This document shows positions 8,877 through 17,291 of a stretch of DNA of 64,000 bases, piece by piece. The translations under genes and the position numbers were made by a program. Under the pieces are notes generated by a model. It saw only the letters and a program-made list of their open reading frames with translations, searched no databases and was not told the origin of the DNA. Each line of letters opens with the position of its first letter. The first letter of the stretch is position 1. The DNA comes from Paenarthrobacter sp. GOM3. Its GTDB lineage: Bacteria; Actinomycetota; Actinomycetes; Actinomycetales; Micrococcaceae. Location: positions 434,001-498,000 of the forward strand of contig NZ_CP136562.1 of the NCBI RefSeq assembly GCF_018215265.2, written 5' to 3'.

Positions 8877-9155
8877 CTACTGCTCGTCGCCCCAGCGTGC
8901 AAGCGCGGCTATCGCCTCGCTCAAGGCCAGCCCGCGATCGGTCAGTGCATAGGCCCGGGTGTTGTGCCGGAGGGGCAAACGGGACAGTACGCCCGCGGTC
9001 TCGAGTTCGCGCAAGCGGGTCGCGAGCATGTTGGTCGGCACTCCGAGGTCGCGCTGCAGATCGCCGTAACGCTGTGGCCCGTCAAGCAGCCGCTCCACGA
9101 TGAGCAGGGCCCACCGCGATCCGACAATCTCGAGGGCCGCGGCGAGGTTGCTCAC
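8877..9155 (-). CDS. HxlR-family winged-helix regulator
   Basis: 92-residue winged-helix protein of the HxlR type: ALEIVGSRWALLIVERLLDGPQRYGDLQRDLG then TNMLATRLRELETAGVLSR is the recognition region. The start chosen is GTG 9155, whose GTGA overlaps the stop of the VOC gene by 4 nt; the ATG at 9185 would overlap by 34 nt. It probably represses its own two-gene unit through the palindrome at 9566-9582. HxlR proteins often sense reactive aldehydes or disulfide stress. The HxlR signature Cys near the N-terminus is not present here, so the signal is open. Confidence 0.85.
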   Translation of the reverse strand: MSNLAAALEIVGSRWALLIVERLLDGPQRYGDLQRDLGVPTNMLATRLRELETAGVLSRLPLRHNTRAYALTDRGLALSEAIAALARWGDEQ

Positions 9156-9556
9156 GCGGTCGGATCGGCGTCCGGCTTCATCCAAAACGGCGAGTAGTGA
9201 TAACCGTCGGGGTCGTCGAACTGGCGCTGGTACATGAAGGGGTAGTCGTCGGTATCACCGATCCGCCCGCCGGCGGCGCCGGCCCGTTCGGTGAGCTCGT
9301 CGACTGCCTCGCGGCTGCCGAGGTCGAACGAGACCGTGACTTTCGAGGGGGTGTCGGGTCCGCCGACCAACTCCTCGGCGCCGCCTACACTTGCGTACAT
9401 CTCGCGGCTACCGAGCATGACGTACTGCTCGGGCGCGATTTCGAAGCATGACACGTTGTGATCGGACATCTTGGTGTTGAGGGTCCAGCCGAGGGCTGTA
9501 TAGAAGGTAGTCGCGCGTTCGACGCTCTCGACTGGGCAGGTTATGAAGAGGCTCAT
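9152..9556 (-). CDS. VOC-family (glyoxalase/bleomycin-resistance fold) protein
   Basis: About 134 residues, two beta-alpha-beta-beta-beta modules, starting MSLFITCPVESVERATTFYTAL and ending DPDGYHYSPFWMKPDADPTA. The fold supports isomerases, dioxygenases and antibiotic-binding proteins; no specific activity can be assigned. Start ATG 9556 is preferred over 9565 because the promoter model (-35 TTGACG at 9588-9593, 17-bp spacer, weak -10 AAGTAT at 9564-9569) places transcription at about 9557, giving a leaderless message; the 9565 ATG overlaps the -10. Co-transcribed with the HxlR gene. Confidence 0.82.
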   Translation of the reverse strand: MSLFITCPVESVERATTFYTALGWTLNTKMSDHNVSCFEIAPEQYVMLGSREMYASVGGAEELVGGPDTPSKVTVSFDLGSREAVDELTERAGAAGGRIGDTDDYPFMYQRQFDDPDGYHYSPFWMKPDADPTA

Positions 9557-9565
9557 GCGGTCCAT

Positions 9566-9582
9566 ACTTGCAAAATGCAAGT
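9566..9582. promoter_or_regulatory. HxlR-type operator between -35 and -10
   Basis: ACTTGCA-3-TGCAAGT is a perfect 7-bp-arm palindrome sitting between the predicted -35 and -10 of the VOC-HxlR unit. It suits autorepression by the HxlR protein, and the divergent hydrolase at 9628 could share it. Confidence 0.7.
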
Positions 9583-9627
9583 AAGGCGTCAACCCCCTGC
9601 CGGGTGTCACCCGGTAGGCTCTGGCGT

Positions 9628-10419
9628 GTGATTGCTCAAGTCCAGGGAGAAGGCCTTCCACTCGTCGTTATCCATGGATTCGGCGTTGATCATCGAATCA
9701 TGCTGCCGTTGGAGGGCGCCCTCCATGAGACCGGATGGCAGCGAATCTATATCGACCTACCGTGGGCTGCGGGTGATAGTGATGCTGACACAAATGTCGC
9801 CAGCGCAAACGACGTCGCACAGGGGGCTCTGGACGATATCCATGAGCATTTAGGGGAGCGGCCTTTCGCAGTGATCGGCAACTCCTTCGGAGGCATGATT
9901 GCTCGGCACGTTGCCCATGTGCTTCGAGATCGGGTTCTTGGCCTGGCCACCCTCGCGGGCGTATTCGAGCCGATACATCAGGCTCGAAGCCTTCCCCGCA
10001 GGCACGTTGTCCGGGAGGACCTCTCGGTCCTGGCTTTGGCCGGGCAAATGAGGGACGAGTACGAGGCAATGACCGTCGTCCAGAGCGAAGCCACGCTCGA
10101 GGCATTCGCCCGATATGCCCTTCCCGGTATACGCGGAGCGAATCAAACTATTCTCGAACGGGTGTCATCGGCGTACGGGCTATCGGTCGAACCCGAGATT
10201 GCCCACCCGGCTCCATTCGAGGCACCCTCACTGCACCTTTTCGGGCGACAGGACCACATAACGGGCTATGAGGACGGGTGGAAACTCCGCGACCATTACG
10301 TCCGCGGTACCTACGCCGTGCTCGACGCCGCAGGCCATAACGCTCATCTCGAACGTCCGGATCTCACTGCCGCGCTGGTAAGGGACTGGCTCGCACGGAC
10401 CATGGCGTCTGTCCTGTAG
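9628..10419 (+). CDS. Alpha/beta hydrolase, atypical codon use
   Basis: 263-residue alpha/beta hydrolase. Seen: oxyanion region VVIHGFGVDHR, nucleophile Ser86 in GNSFGG, acid in GRQDHITGYEDG, and His in AAGHNAHLE. Start GTG 9628 is chosen; the longer ATG at 9568 would lie inside the HxlR palindrome. It uses several ATA isoleucine codons (for example near 9976 and 10126), rare in neighbours, and its base composition is lower in GC, suggesting recent acquisition. Substrate unknown. Confidence 0.8.
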   Translation: MIAQVQGEGLPLVVIHGFGVDHRIMLPLEGALHETGWQRIYIDLPWAAGDSDADTNVASANDVAQGALDDIHEHLGERPFAVIGNSFGGMIARHVAHVLRDRVLGLATLAGVFEPIHQARSLPRRHVVREDLSVLALAGQMRDEYEAMTVVQSEATLEAFARYALPGIRGANQTILERVSSAYGLSVEPEIAHPAPFEAPSLHLFGRQDHITGYEDGWKLRDHYVRGTYAVLDAAGHNAHLERPDLTAALVRDWLARTMASVL

Positions 10420-10468
10420 GGATATCAGCAAAGAGGCATAAGGGCGACTCCAAAGGGGACCCGCTGCG

Positions 10469-11074
10469 TCATCCGAAGTTGTCGCGTTGCGGGGGCGCGA
10501 ACGCAATCTCCTCCGTGCGCGCAATTCCCCTCTCGATGGCTGCTTTGTCTATGCCCAGCAGGGTGGTCAGCCACATGCCGTTTTGCACAACGACGATGTC
10601 GGCTGCCCGATCCTTGCATTCCTCAGGGGAGAGCCCGGGAACGGCGTTGCCGATCAGGGCCGCGAGCCCTTGAAGGTATCTGTCAAAGGCCGCGGCGTTG
10701 ATCTGCGCAAAGTCCTCATTTGCTTGGGCGAGGGCCCACAGGTGGAGGCGAAGTGACAGATATGGCGTCGTCAGGAGTTCGGGGTCGGCGACCCGCCGAA
10801 GCGACTCCCGGAGTTGCTCGTCCGGGGTTGACGTGGGTGCCGGCTCTACCAGCAGGAGGTCGTGCTCTTCAATCTGGTGGAGCACCGCGCTGATCAGGCT
10901 CGATTTGTCTTCGTAGTAGTAGTTCACAAGTCCCAGGGCGACACCGGCTTCACGCGCCACAGCACGCATGTTTATGCCCGAAATGCCGTGGCGGGACAGT
11001 AGTTCCAGGGCCGCTTCGAGGATGCGCGTCTGTCTGTCAGCCTGTTCGCCGGATTTAACGGTGCTTGTACCCAT
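10469..11074 (-). CDS. TetR-family regulator with BetI-like C-terminal domain
   Basis: 201 residues. Helix-turn-helix at about 20-60 (ILEAALELLSRHGISGINMR and GVALGLVNYYYEDKSSL). The ligand half contains PYLSLRLHLWALAQANEDFA and VVVQNGMWLTTLLGIDKAAIERG, which resembles the BetI-type C-terminal domain, whose known member senses choline. It is therefore a candidate repressor for the TGAACA sites at 3853-3892 and 7190-7228, though it lies 3 kb away and has no copy of that site upstream. This assignment is inference; the family call is firm. Confidence 0.82.
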   Translation of the reverse strand: MGTSTVKSGEQADRQTRILEAALELLSRHGISGINMRAVAREAGVALGLVNYYYEDKSSLISAVLHQIEEHDLLLVEPAPTSTPDEQLRESLRRVADPELLTTPYLSLRLHLWALAQANEDFAQINAAAFDRYLQGLAALIGNAVPGLSPEECKDRAADIVVVQNGMWLTTLLGIDKAAIERGIARTEEIAFAPPQRDNFG

Positions 11075-11118
11075 TCGGCCAGACTATTGCCAAACCGGAA
11101 TCGGCGCATCCCGGTCGC

Positions 11119-11877
11119 CTAGAGGTTCTTCTCCGCGTAGAACCGCAGCGCATCCCGGACGAATGACGCTCCTGTCTCCCCGCCATAATTCGCGGCAAAA
11201 CGGGGGTCCGCGACATACATTTCGCCGAGTCCCGTGACGTAACCTTTGACGTCTCCGCCGGGTACCGCCGTCGGGGTTCCCGGTATGCCGCGCAGCCACT
11301 CAAGGTGACGTCGGGCGAGGTCCTGCGCCTCAGCGCTCTCAGGCGAAACCCCGGATTCGGCTGCAGCAATCCAGTCGGCGCCCAGCTTCTGCAGGCGATC
11401 TTTCCACTGCTGCTTCTCGTCGGTGCTCATGCCTCGCCACCACGAATCACTGGCGGCGTACGCGTCTTTACCCCAACGCTCCTCCACCTCGTCCTTGTAC
11501 TGAGTGTGGTCGAAGCCATCAAACATGTCCTGTGCCATGTACTTTCCATCCCCTTTCAATGTGTCGATTGTTTGCCGGACGGAGGCGATCTGCCGGGTCA
11601 GCCGGTCCTGCTCGCTGGCGAGCCATTCCAGATGCCCACTCAACGCTTTGACGGTGTCCGTCTCGCGATTGAGCACTTCGGCGATAGCCGGCAGGCCGAG
11701 GCCCAGCTCCCGGAGCAGGAGGATGCGCTGGAGCTGAACCAGCGCCGGACCGTCATAATAGCGATAGCCGTTATGGCCGGTCCGGCTTGGTTTCAGCAGC
11801 CCGATGTCGTCGTAATGACGCAACGCGCGGCTGGTGGTTCCTGCCATTTTGGCGATTTCCTGGATTGACCAGTCCAT
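11119..11877 (-). CDS. MerR-family activator with TipAS-type antibiotic-recognition domain
   Basis: 252 residues. MerR helix-turn-helix at 1-70 (WSIQEIAKMAGTTSRALRHYDDIGLLKPSRTGHNGYRYYD), coiled-coil linker about 75-110, then a TipAS domain (about 120-252) ending GASFVRDALRFYAEKNL. TipAL proteins bind thiopeptides or other hydrophobic drugs and activate their own promoter. Start ATG 11877 has GGGGGA upstream. The promoter at 11906-11936 has the stretched 19-bp spacer expected of MerR targets, so autoactivation is likely. Confidence 0.9.
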   Translation of the reverse strand: MDWSIQEIAKMAGTTSRALRHYDDIGLLKPSRTGHNGYRYYDGPALVQLQRILLLRELGLGLPAIAEVLNRETDTVKALSGHLEWLASEQDRLTRQIASVRQTIDTLKGDGKYMAQDMFDGFDHTQYKDEVEERWGKDAYAASDSWWRGMSTDEKQQWKDRLQKLGADWIAAAESGVSPESAEAQDLARRHLEWLRGIPGTPTAVPGGDVKGYVTGLGEMYVADPRFAANYGGETGASFVRDALRFYAEKNL

Positions 11878-11905
11878 CCGTCCCCCGTCCTGTGCTTGTA
11901 CTTCG

Positions 11906-11936
11906 ACAGTAGAGGTTGACGCTACGTCAAGGTCAA
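11906..11936 (-). promoter_or_regulatory. MerR-type promoter with 19-bp spacer
   Basis: Minus strand: -35 TTGACC (11931-11936), exactly 19 bp, -10 TACTGT (11906-11911). The spacer begins with the palindrome TTGACG-3-CGTCAA (11916-11930). Over-long spacers with a central dyad are the hallmark of MerR-activated promoters. Confidence 0.8.
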
Positions 11937-11953
11937 GGGGGTGGAGTCAGCCA

Positions 11954-12607
11954 TTAGTCGGCCAGGATCAGGTAGAGCGCCCGGCGGGTCTCGTCCAGTT
12001 TCTCAATGGCGGCCTGGCGCTGTTCGTCAGTGGCCGCGGCCCGGAACTGGTGAATCACGCCCATGAGCTTTCCGACGCTCTGGTGGAATGCGGCTCCGGT
12101 GCCATCAGCCTCGGTGTTCCAGGCGTTGGCGAGCTCTTCTTCATGCTCGGCGATGTAGGCCTTGCCGTCATCAGTGAGTGTGAACTCGGTTCGGCGGCCT
12201 TCGCCGACAGCCACGATCAGCTCTTCATCGACCAGTTGCTGCAGTGTCGGGTACACCGAGCCCGGGCTTGGGCGCCAGGCGCCGGACGTCTTCTCGGCGA
12301 TCGTCTTGATCAGCCCATAGCCGTTGGACGGCGCCTCGGCCAGCAGCGAGAGGATCGCGGCGCGGACATCGCCGCGGTTGGCTCGGCGTGCGCCTCCGGG
12401 GCCAAAGCCCCTCGGACCGAAGCCGGGTCCGAAGCCCCCAGGCCCAAACCCGCCGGGACCGAAGCCCGGACCGAATCCGCCTCCGCCGTGACCACCCGGG
12501 CCGCGACGGCCCTTGCCGCGATTGAAGCGGCCCCGCCCGTGTTCATGTTCGGGGTGTCCGTGGCCGTGCTCCGGGAATTCATTGTTGTGTTCGTTGATGC
12601 CTTTCAT
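11954..12607 (-). CDS. PadR-family regulator with His/Gly/Phe/Pro-rich N-terminal extension
   Basis: 217 residues. Residues about 80-155 form a PadR winged helix (RAAILSLLAEAPSNGYGLIK, then SPGSVYPTLQQLVDEELI), followed by a helical dimerisation tail. The first 75 residues are unusual: His-rich (HGHGHPEHEHGRGRF), then repeated GFGPGG units, giving a disordered or metal-binding tail. Start ATG 12607 follows AAAGGA. Probably represses itself through the 30-bp palindrome 46 bp upstream. The extension is common in some actinobacterial PadRs, but its role is unknown to me. Confidence 0.88.
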   Translation of the reverse strand: MKGINEHNNEFPEHGHGHPEHEHGRGRFNRGKGRRGPGGHGGGGFGPGFGPGGFGPGGFGPGFGPRGFGPGGARRANRGDVRAAILSLLAEAPSNGYGLIKTIAEKTSGAWRPSPGSVYPTLQQLVDEELIVAVGEGRRTEFTLTDDGKAYIAEHEEELANAWNTEADGTGAAFHQSVGKLMGVIHQFRAAATDEQRQAAIEKLDETRRALYLILAD

Positions 12608-12652
12608 AGCAGCATCGTCCTTTCGGTTGTTGTTGCGCCGAAGGTGTATCGG

Positions 12653-12682
12653 CGATAGTTAACGATATATCGGTGACTATCG
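12653..12682. promoter_or_regulatory. PadR operator, 30-bp near-perfect palindrome
   Basis: CGATAGT (12653-12659) and ACTATCG (12676-12682) flank the inner palindrome CGATATATCG (12663-12672); 13 of 15 pairs match. It lies upstream of the padR-like gene and resembles known PadR sites with ATAT-containing dyads. Confidence 0.75.
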
Positions 12683-12749
12683 TGACGTCAAGGGTTTGTG
12701 AGTGAGCGTTCGGGGGAAACGGGTGGGATGTGAGAGAGGGTGCTTAAAG

Positions 12750-12799
12750 CACGACGGCGGGCGCGGACTTCCGTAAGGAAGCCGGCACCCGCCGTCGTG
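12750..12799. terminator. Terminator hairpin of the CGACGGCGG family, downstream of nadE
   Basis: CACGACGGCGGG (12750-12761) pairs perfectly with CCCGCCGTCGTG (12788-12799); an inner CTTCC/GGAAG stem fills the loop. It lies just after the nadE stop. The outer arm matches hairpins at 38044, 43598 and 55140. Confidence 0.75.
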
Positions 12800-12826
12800 G
12801 TTCAGGCAGTTGTGGTTAGGGGGTGG

Positions 12827-13648
12827 CTATTTCCACCACGTGTCGAAGATCGTCACCGGAACCGTGCGCTTGTGGCGCGTGCGGAGGTACTTCTGTTCCA
12901 GCAGTTCGGCGACGTCATCGGGGACGTTGCGGCCCTCAAGGTAGTCGTCGATTTGGTCATAGGTGATGCCGAGCTCGTCCTCGTCGGTGCGGCCGGGCTT
13001 GTCGTCCAGGAGGTCGGCCGTGGGAACTTTTTCCCACACGCGGGAAGGGGCCCCGAGTTCGGCCAGGAGTGCGCGGTTCTGTCGCTTGTTCAGGCCGAAC
13101 AGCGGGAGGATGTCCGCGCCGCCGTCGCCGAATTTCGTGAAGAAGCCGGTGACGGACTCGGCGCCGTGGTCCGTGCCGATCACCAGGTAGTTGTGCTCGC
13201 CCGCCAGCGCATACTGGGCGATCATGCGGGCGCGGGCCTTGGTATTGCCCTTGTGGAAGTCGGAGATGGGCGCGCCGGTGGTCTTTTCGAACTCTTCCTC
13301 GAAGCCATCCACGGCCTGGGAGATGTTGTAGGTCCACTCGGTCTTGGCCTTGATGAAATCCAAGGCTGCCTGCGCGTCGTCTTCATCATGCTGGATGCCG
13401 TAGGGGAGACGGACCGCAACGAAGTTCGCGTCCACGCCCTCGGCTTCCAGTTCCTCCACGGCCAATTGGGCCAGTCGGCCGGCAAGCGAAGAGTCGATGC
13501 CCCCGGAGATACCTAAAACGAACCCTTTGGTGCCGGTGGCTTTCACGTAATCCTTCAGGAAAGCGACCCGCTTGCGGATCTCCTCCGCAGGATCGATCCG
13601 GGGCTGGACGCCCATTTCCTCAATGATCTTGGCCTGGAGTTCGCGCAT
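12827..13648 (-). CDS. nadE: Ammonia-dependent NAD+ synthetase
   Basis: Amidates nicotinate adenine dinucleotide to NAD+ with ATP and ammonia; last step of NAD synthesis. The 273-residue protein aligns throughout with the short E. coli-type NadE and lacks a glutaminase domain. Seen: P-loop SGGIDS (48-53), [31 protein letters not shown] and the C-terminal [13 protein letters not shown]. Start ATG 13648 (MRELQAKI) matches the family N-terminus; the 13675 ATG would add residues not seen in relatives. A terminator hairpin follows. Confidence 0.95.
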   Translation of the reverse strand: MRELQAKIIEEMGVQPRIDPAEEIRKRVAFLKDYVKATGTKGFVLGISGGIDSSLAGRLAQLAVEELEAEGVDANFVAVRLPYGIQHDEDDAQAALDFIKAKTEWTYNISQAVDGFEEEFEKTTGAPISDFHKGNTKARARMIAQYALAGEHNYLVIGTDHGAESVTGFFTKFGDGGADILPLFGLNKRQNRALLAELGAPSRVWEKVPTADLLDDKPGRTDEDELGITYDQIDDYLEGRNVPDDVAELLEQKYLRTRHKRTVPVTIFDTWWK

Positions 13649-13707
13649 GTGTTCCACACTAGTCAGCCCGGTCACAAAGGCTCAACCATATTGCGCCGCG
13701 ATTCGGT

Positions 13708-14724
13708 CTATTTGGAGGGCGCCGGGCCAGTCGAGCCGCGGACGGTGAGGTGGGTGGGCATGACGGCCAAACGTCGGCTGGATCCCGCGTGGAGGGGATC
13801 CAACTGTGCAAGCAGCATGGAGACGGCCACCCGTCCGGCCTGTTCAATGGGTGAGGCCATGGTGGTCAAGGGTGGGTTGCAGAAGTCGGCGCCAAAGATA
13901 TCGTCGCAACCCACAATGCTCATATCCTCAGGAACCCGGATTCCGCGCTCGCGAAGCCGCTGGAGCATGCCTATGGCCAGAAGGTCGTTGAACACGATGC
14001 ATGCGGTGGCGCCTGTGCGGGCAGCGGCGTCGGCCGCTGCCGCGCCCGACGTTGTCTTAGGTGTGAAGGGGCCCACGCGGGACGTTGTGATTCCGCGCTC
14101 GCGGCTTTCGTCCTCAAAAGTCTTCCAACGTTTGGCGTTTGACCATGACGACGCTGGTCCGCCGACGTAGCAAATCCTGGAGTGGCCCAGTGACGTCAGG
14201 TGTTCCAGTGCCTGGACGACGGCGCCCGGAGTGTCGATGACCACGGTGGGCGCGTTGGCAGAGGAGCGGTTGATGGTGACGATTGCCTGGGACGATGCTG
14301 CTTCGAGTATCTGGGCGTCCGTAAGGCGGGAGGCCGCGAGGATGAAGCCGTCCGCCGTGCGCTGCATCTTCTGGAGGGCATCGGCTTCCATTTCACCCGA
14401 CTCTTCGGTGTCCACCAGCAGCTGGGTGTAGCCGGCTGCTTTGAGCTGGTTCTGTGTGCCGCGGATGATGTCGAAGTAGAACGGGTTGGTGACGTCGGGA
14501 ACCAAGAGTGCGATCGCATTGGTCCGGCCGGAGCTAAGGCTGCGGGCTTGCGAGCTGGGGACGTAGTTGAGTTCGGCGGCCACTTTCTCGATCCGTTCAC
14601 GGGTGGCTCTGTTGACGCGGTCCGGGTTGGAAAGGGCCCTGGAGACGGTGGATGTGGCCACTCCCGCCAAGGCGGCAACATCCCGGATGGTGGGTGCGGA
14701 TCCCCGTGCGTTTGTCTCAGCCAT
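13708..14724 (-). CDS. LacI-family repressor of the glucuronate operon
   Basis: 338 residues. N-terminal helix-turn-helix TIRDVAALAGVATSTVSRAL (11-30) with hinge RSLSSGRTNAIALLVPD, then a periplasmic-binding-like sugar domain. Divergent from the ABC/uxaC operon, with a LacI dyad in between, so it probably represses that operon and itself, with a uronate or glycoside as inducer. Start ATG 14724 gives the usual LacI N-terminus; longer frames upstream run into the operon promoter. Confidence 0.92.
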   Translation of the reverse strand: MAETNARGSAPTIRDVAALAGVATSTVSRALSNPDRVNRATRERIEKVAAELNYVPSSQARSLSSGRTNAIALLVPDVTNPFYFDIIRGTQNQLKAAGYTQLLVDTEESGEMEADALQKMQRTADGFILAASRLTDAQILEAASSQAIVTINRSSANAPTVVIDTPGAVVQALEHLTSLGHSRICYVGGPASSWSNAKRWKTFEDESRERGITTSRVGPFTPKTTSGAAAADAAARTGATACIVFNDLLAIGMLQRLRERGIRVPEDMSIVGCDDIFGADFCNPPLTTMASPIEQAGRVAVSMLLAQLDPLHAGSSRRLAVMPTHLTVRGSTGPAPSK

Positions 14725-14755
14725 AGAAAGATTGCACCATCCCATGGCAACTTTT

Positions 14756-14793
14756 GGCAACCGCTTGCCGCTCTGTTGCCGGACTCGTAGACT
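14756..14793 (+). promoter_or_regulatory. LacI operator overlapping the glucuronate-operon promoter
   Basis: GGCAA-C-CG-C-TTGCC (14756-14769) is a LacI-type dyad with central CG; only one pair mismatches. It overlaps a plausible plus-strand promoter: -35 TTGCCG (14765-14770), 17 bp, -10 TAGACT (14788-14793). Repressor bound here would block the -35. Confidence 0.65.
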
Positions 14794-14852
14794 CGACGCC
14801 GAAGCCCCTGTGACGTAGACCACGATCGGGCTGTGTAACCAAGGAGGAAACA

Positions 14853-16217
14853 ATGAGGTTTGCACCATTTGCCAAACTTGCCGCCGTCGCTTTGACCGCA
14901 GCATTGGCACTGACAGCATGTGGGGGAAGCAGCAGCACCACATCGGGCAGCAGCTCCGGGGGAGCGGTCGACGGGGCGGGCAAGACACTGAATGTCCTGA
15001 CCGGCGTCAACAACCAGTATCCGGAAGAACAGAAGAAGTGGCAGAGCGACATCGCCGCCAAGTTCAAGGCAAAGACCGGCGCTGAGGTGAAGTTCGAGAC
15101 CTTCGCCTCAGCCAACGATGAACTGACCCGTATCCAAACCTCCGTTGTTTCCGGCCAGGGCCCGGATGTCTACACCTTGGGAACCACTTTCACGCCCACC
15201 GCCTACGCCACCAAAGCCTTCGTGACTCTTTCCGACGACGACTGGAAGAAGGTAGGCGGGAAGGACCGTTTCAACCCCGCAGCCTTGGGCATTTCGGGCC
15301 CCGACTCCGAGCACCAGGCAGGTATCCCGTTCGTCAGCCGTCCGTTCGTCATGGCCTACAACAAGGACATCCTGGCGGCCGCGGGCATTGATAAGCCCGC
15401 CACAACCTGGGATGAGCTCGCCGAGCAAGCCAAGAAGATGACCAACGCCGGGGCCGGAACCTACGGCCTGGCCACCGGGTACAAGGACAACTTCGATCCC
15501 TGGAAGTTCATTTGGGCCATGTCCGTGCAGGCAGGCAACCCCCTGGTGGACGGCGACAAACTGAAGATGGACGACCCCACCGTGAAGAAGGCCTACGAAA
15601 CCTACTTCGGCTGGCTCACCAAGGACAAGGTGGTGGATCCCGCAGCGATCGGCTGGAGCAACAGCAACGCGGTAGCCGCCTTCGCATCCGGCAAGGCGGG
15701 ATACCTGATGATGACCACCTCCAGCTCCATCCCCACCCTGGATAAGTCAGCCATCGCCGGCAAGTACGCCTACTCCCTGATGCCCACCACGGCTCCGGGC
15801 GAGTCTTCCCCCAAGGGCGACGGGGACAAGGCCGCCAGTATCCTCTCCGGCGACAACGTCGTGGTCGCGGACTACTCCCAGCAGAAGGACCTGGCGTTCG
15901 CCTATGTCGAGCTGATTACTTCCAAGGACGAGCAGCTGAACTACCAGAAGATCTTCGGCGAGCTTCCCGCGAATGCTGAGGCGCTCGCCTCCCTGACCGA
16001 TCCGAAGCTGAAGCCGATCGCCGATGCTGCCGGCAAGTCGAAGGCAACCCCCTTCACCGGCGCCTGGGGCGACATCCAGTTGGGCCTCCTGAACGTGACC
16101 GTCCAGTCCATCCCGGACCTGGCCAAGGGATCCGTTGACGAGAGCGCCCTGGAATCACGGCTGAAGGACGCACAGTCCAAGGGCCAGGCTTCCCTCGACC
16201 GGGCTGCGAAGTCCTAG
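14853..16217 (+). CDS. Sugar ABC transporter, lipoprotein substrate-binding protein
   Basis: 454 residues, extracellular family 1 (CUT1) binding protein. Signal peptide with lipobox LTAC (Cys about residue 23), followed by a Ser/Gly linker. AAGGAGG 6 nt before the ATG is a strong ribosome site. Captures the operon substrate for the two permeases that follow; no ATPase is encoded here, so a shared MsiK-type ATPase from elsewhere is likely, as is normal for CUT1 systems of Actinobacteria. The enzymes downstream suggest a glucuronate-containing glycoside or glucuronate oligomer as substrate. Confidence 0.9.
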   Translation: MRFAPFAKLAAVALTAALALTACGGSSSTTSGSSSGGAVDGAGKTLNVLTGVNNQYPEEQKKWQSDIAAKFKAKTGAEVKFETFASANDELTRIQTSVVSGQGPDVYTLGTTFTPTAYATKAFVTLSDDDWKKVGGKDRFNPAALGISGPDSEHQAGIPFVSRPFVMAYNKDILAAAGIDKPATTWDELAEQAKKMTNAGAGTYGLATGYKDNFDPWKFIWAMSVQAGNPLVDGDKLKMDDPTVKKAYETYFGWLTKDKVVDPAAIGWSNSNAVAAFASGKAGYLMMTTSSSIPTLDKSAIAGKYAYSLMPTTAPGESSPKGDGDKAASILSGDNVVVADYSQQKDLAFAYVELITSKDEQLNYQKIFGELPANAEALASLTDPKLKPIADAAGKSKATPFTGAWGDIQLGLLNVTVQSIPDLAKGSVDESALESRLKDAQSKGQASLDRAAKS

Positions 16218-16229
16218 GCAGGGTCTCCC

Positions 16230-17291
16230 ATGTCCACTGATTCCTTCAGGGAAATGAAACCCGTGTCCGGTCCGGCTGCCCGCAGGCAGCTGGCCCGGTC
16301 CGGGGCGACAGAACCAGCGCTCGACGCCGGGGCCTCACCGGCCGCAGGCACAGGAGCCACCCAACCGGCGGACGGTGGCCGGAAACCTGTCCGCCGCAAG
16401 GGCCTGAGCGAGCGAAACCGTCCTTTGTGGATGCTGATCCCCGGCGGCTTGTTGATGTTCGTCATCATCGTGGTGCCGTTGTTCCTGGGCATCTACATGT
16501 CGACGCTCAACCTCGACCAGTACTCGCTGCGCAAGTGGGTCAGTGCACCGTTCATTGGTGTCGGGAACTTTGTGGAGGCCCTGACTGATTCTCCGCTGCT
16601 CCACTCGGTGTGGTTGAGCGTCAGCTATTCGCTGATCGCCATGGTCGTGACCTTGCCGTTGGGCATCGCCGCGGCTGTTGCCACACAGAACGCCTTCAAG
16701 GGACGTGCACTGGTCCGCTCGATTTTCCTGATCCCGTACGTGCTGCCCTCCTTCGTGGTGGCGACCGTGTGGCGGACCATGTTCCAGCCGGACGGGGTCA
16801 TCAACTCGGCGCTGGGTGTGTTCGGCGTGGACGGTGGACTGTGGCTTAACGGACCCCAAACGTACTGGACGCTGATTTTGGTCCAGATTTGGGCATCCTG
16901 GCCGTTCATCTACCTGCTGGCCCTTTCCGGCCTGCAAGCGGTGGACCACGAAGTCCACGAGGCCTCGGCCCTGGACGGCGCCCTGTGGTGGAACAAGCTG
17001 CGCTATGTGGTCTTCCCGTATCTCAAGGGCCCGCTGTCGTTGGCTTTCCTGATCGGCATGCTGCACCACATCAATAACTTCACGCTCCCGTTCGTGCTGT
17101 TCGGCGTACCGGCCCCCTCCGACGTCGAAGTGCTTCCGATCCTCACCTACGTCACCAGCTTCCAGAGCTTCCGCTTCGGCCTCAGCGCCGCAATGGCGTT
17201 CGTGTCCCTGGTGCTGATCGCCATTCCGCTGTTCATCTACCTTCGCGCCGTCAAGTTGGACGACGCCGAGACGCCGGGAGGCAAGAAGTGA
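16230..17291 (+). CDS. Sugar ABC transporter permease (MalF type)
   Basis: 353 residues; about 65 N-terminal hydrophilic residues, then six membrane spans. The EAA loop VHEASALDGALWWNKLRYVVFPYL (split here only for description) contacts the ATPase. Lies 12 bp after the binding protein and overlaps the next gene by 4 nt (GTGA). Forms the membrane channel with the partner permease. Confidence 0.92.
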   Translation: MSTDSFREMKPVSGPAARRQLARSGATEPALDAGASPAAGTGATQPADGGRKPVRRKGLSERNRPLWMLIPGGLLMFVIIVVPLFLGIYMSTLNLDQYSLRKWVSAPFIGVGNFVEALTDSPLLHSVWLSVSYSLIAMVVTLPLGIAAAVATQNAFKGRALVRSIFLIPYVLPSFVVATVWRTMFQPDGVINSALGVFGVDGGLWLNGPQTYWTLILVQIWASWPFIYLLALSGLQAVDHEVHEASALDGALWWNKLRYVVFPYLKGPLSLAFLIGMLHHINNFTLPFVLFGVPAPSDVEVLPILTYVTSFQSFRFGLSAAMAFVSLVLIAIPLFIYLRAVKLDDAETPGGKK

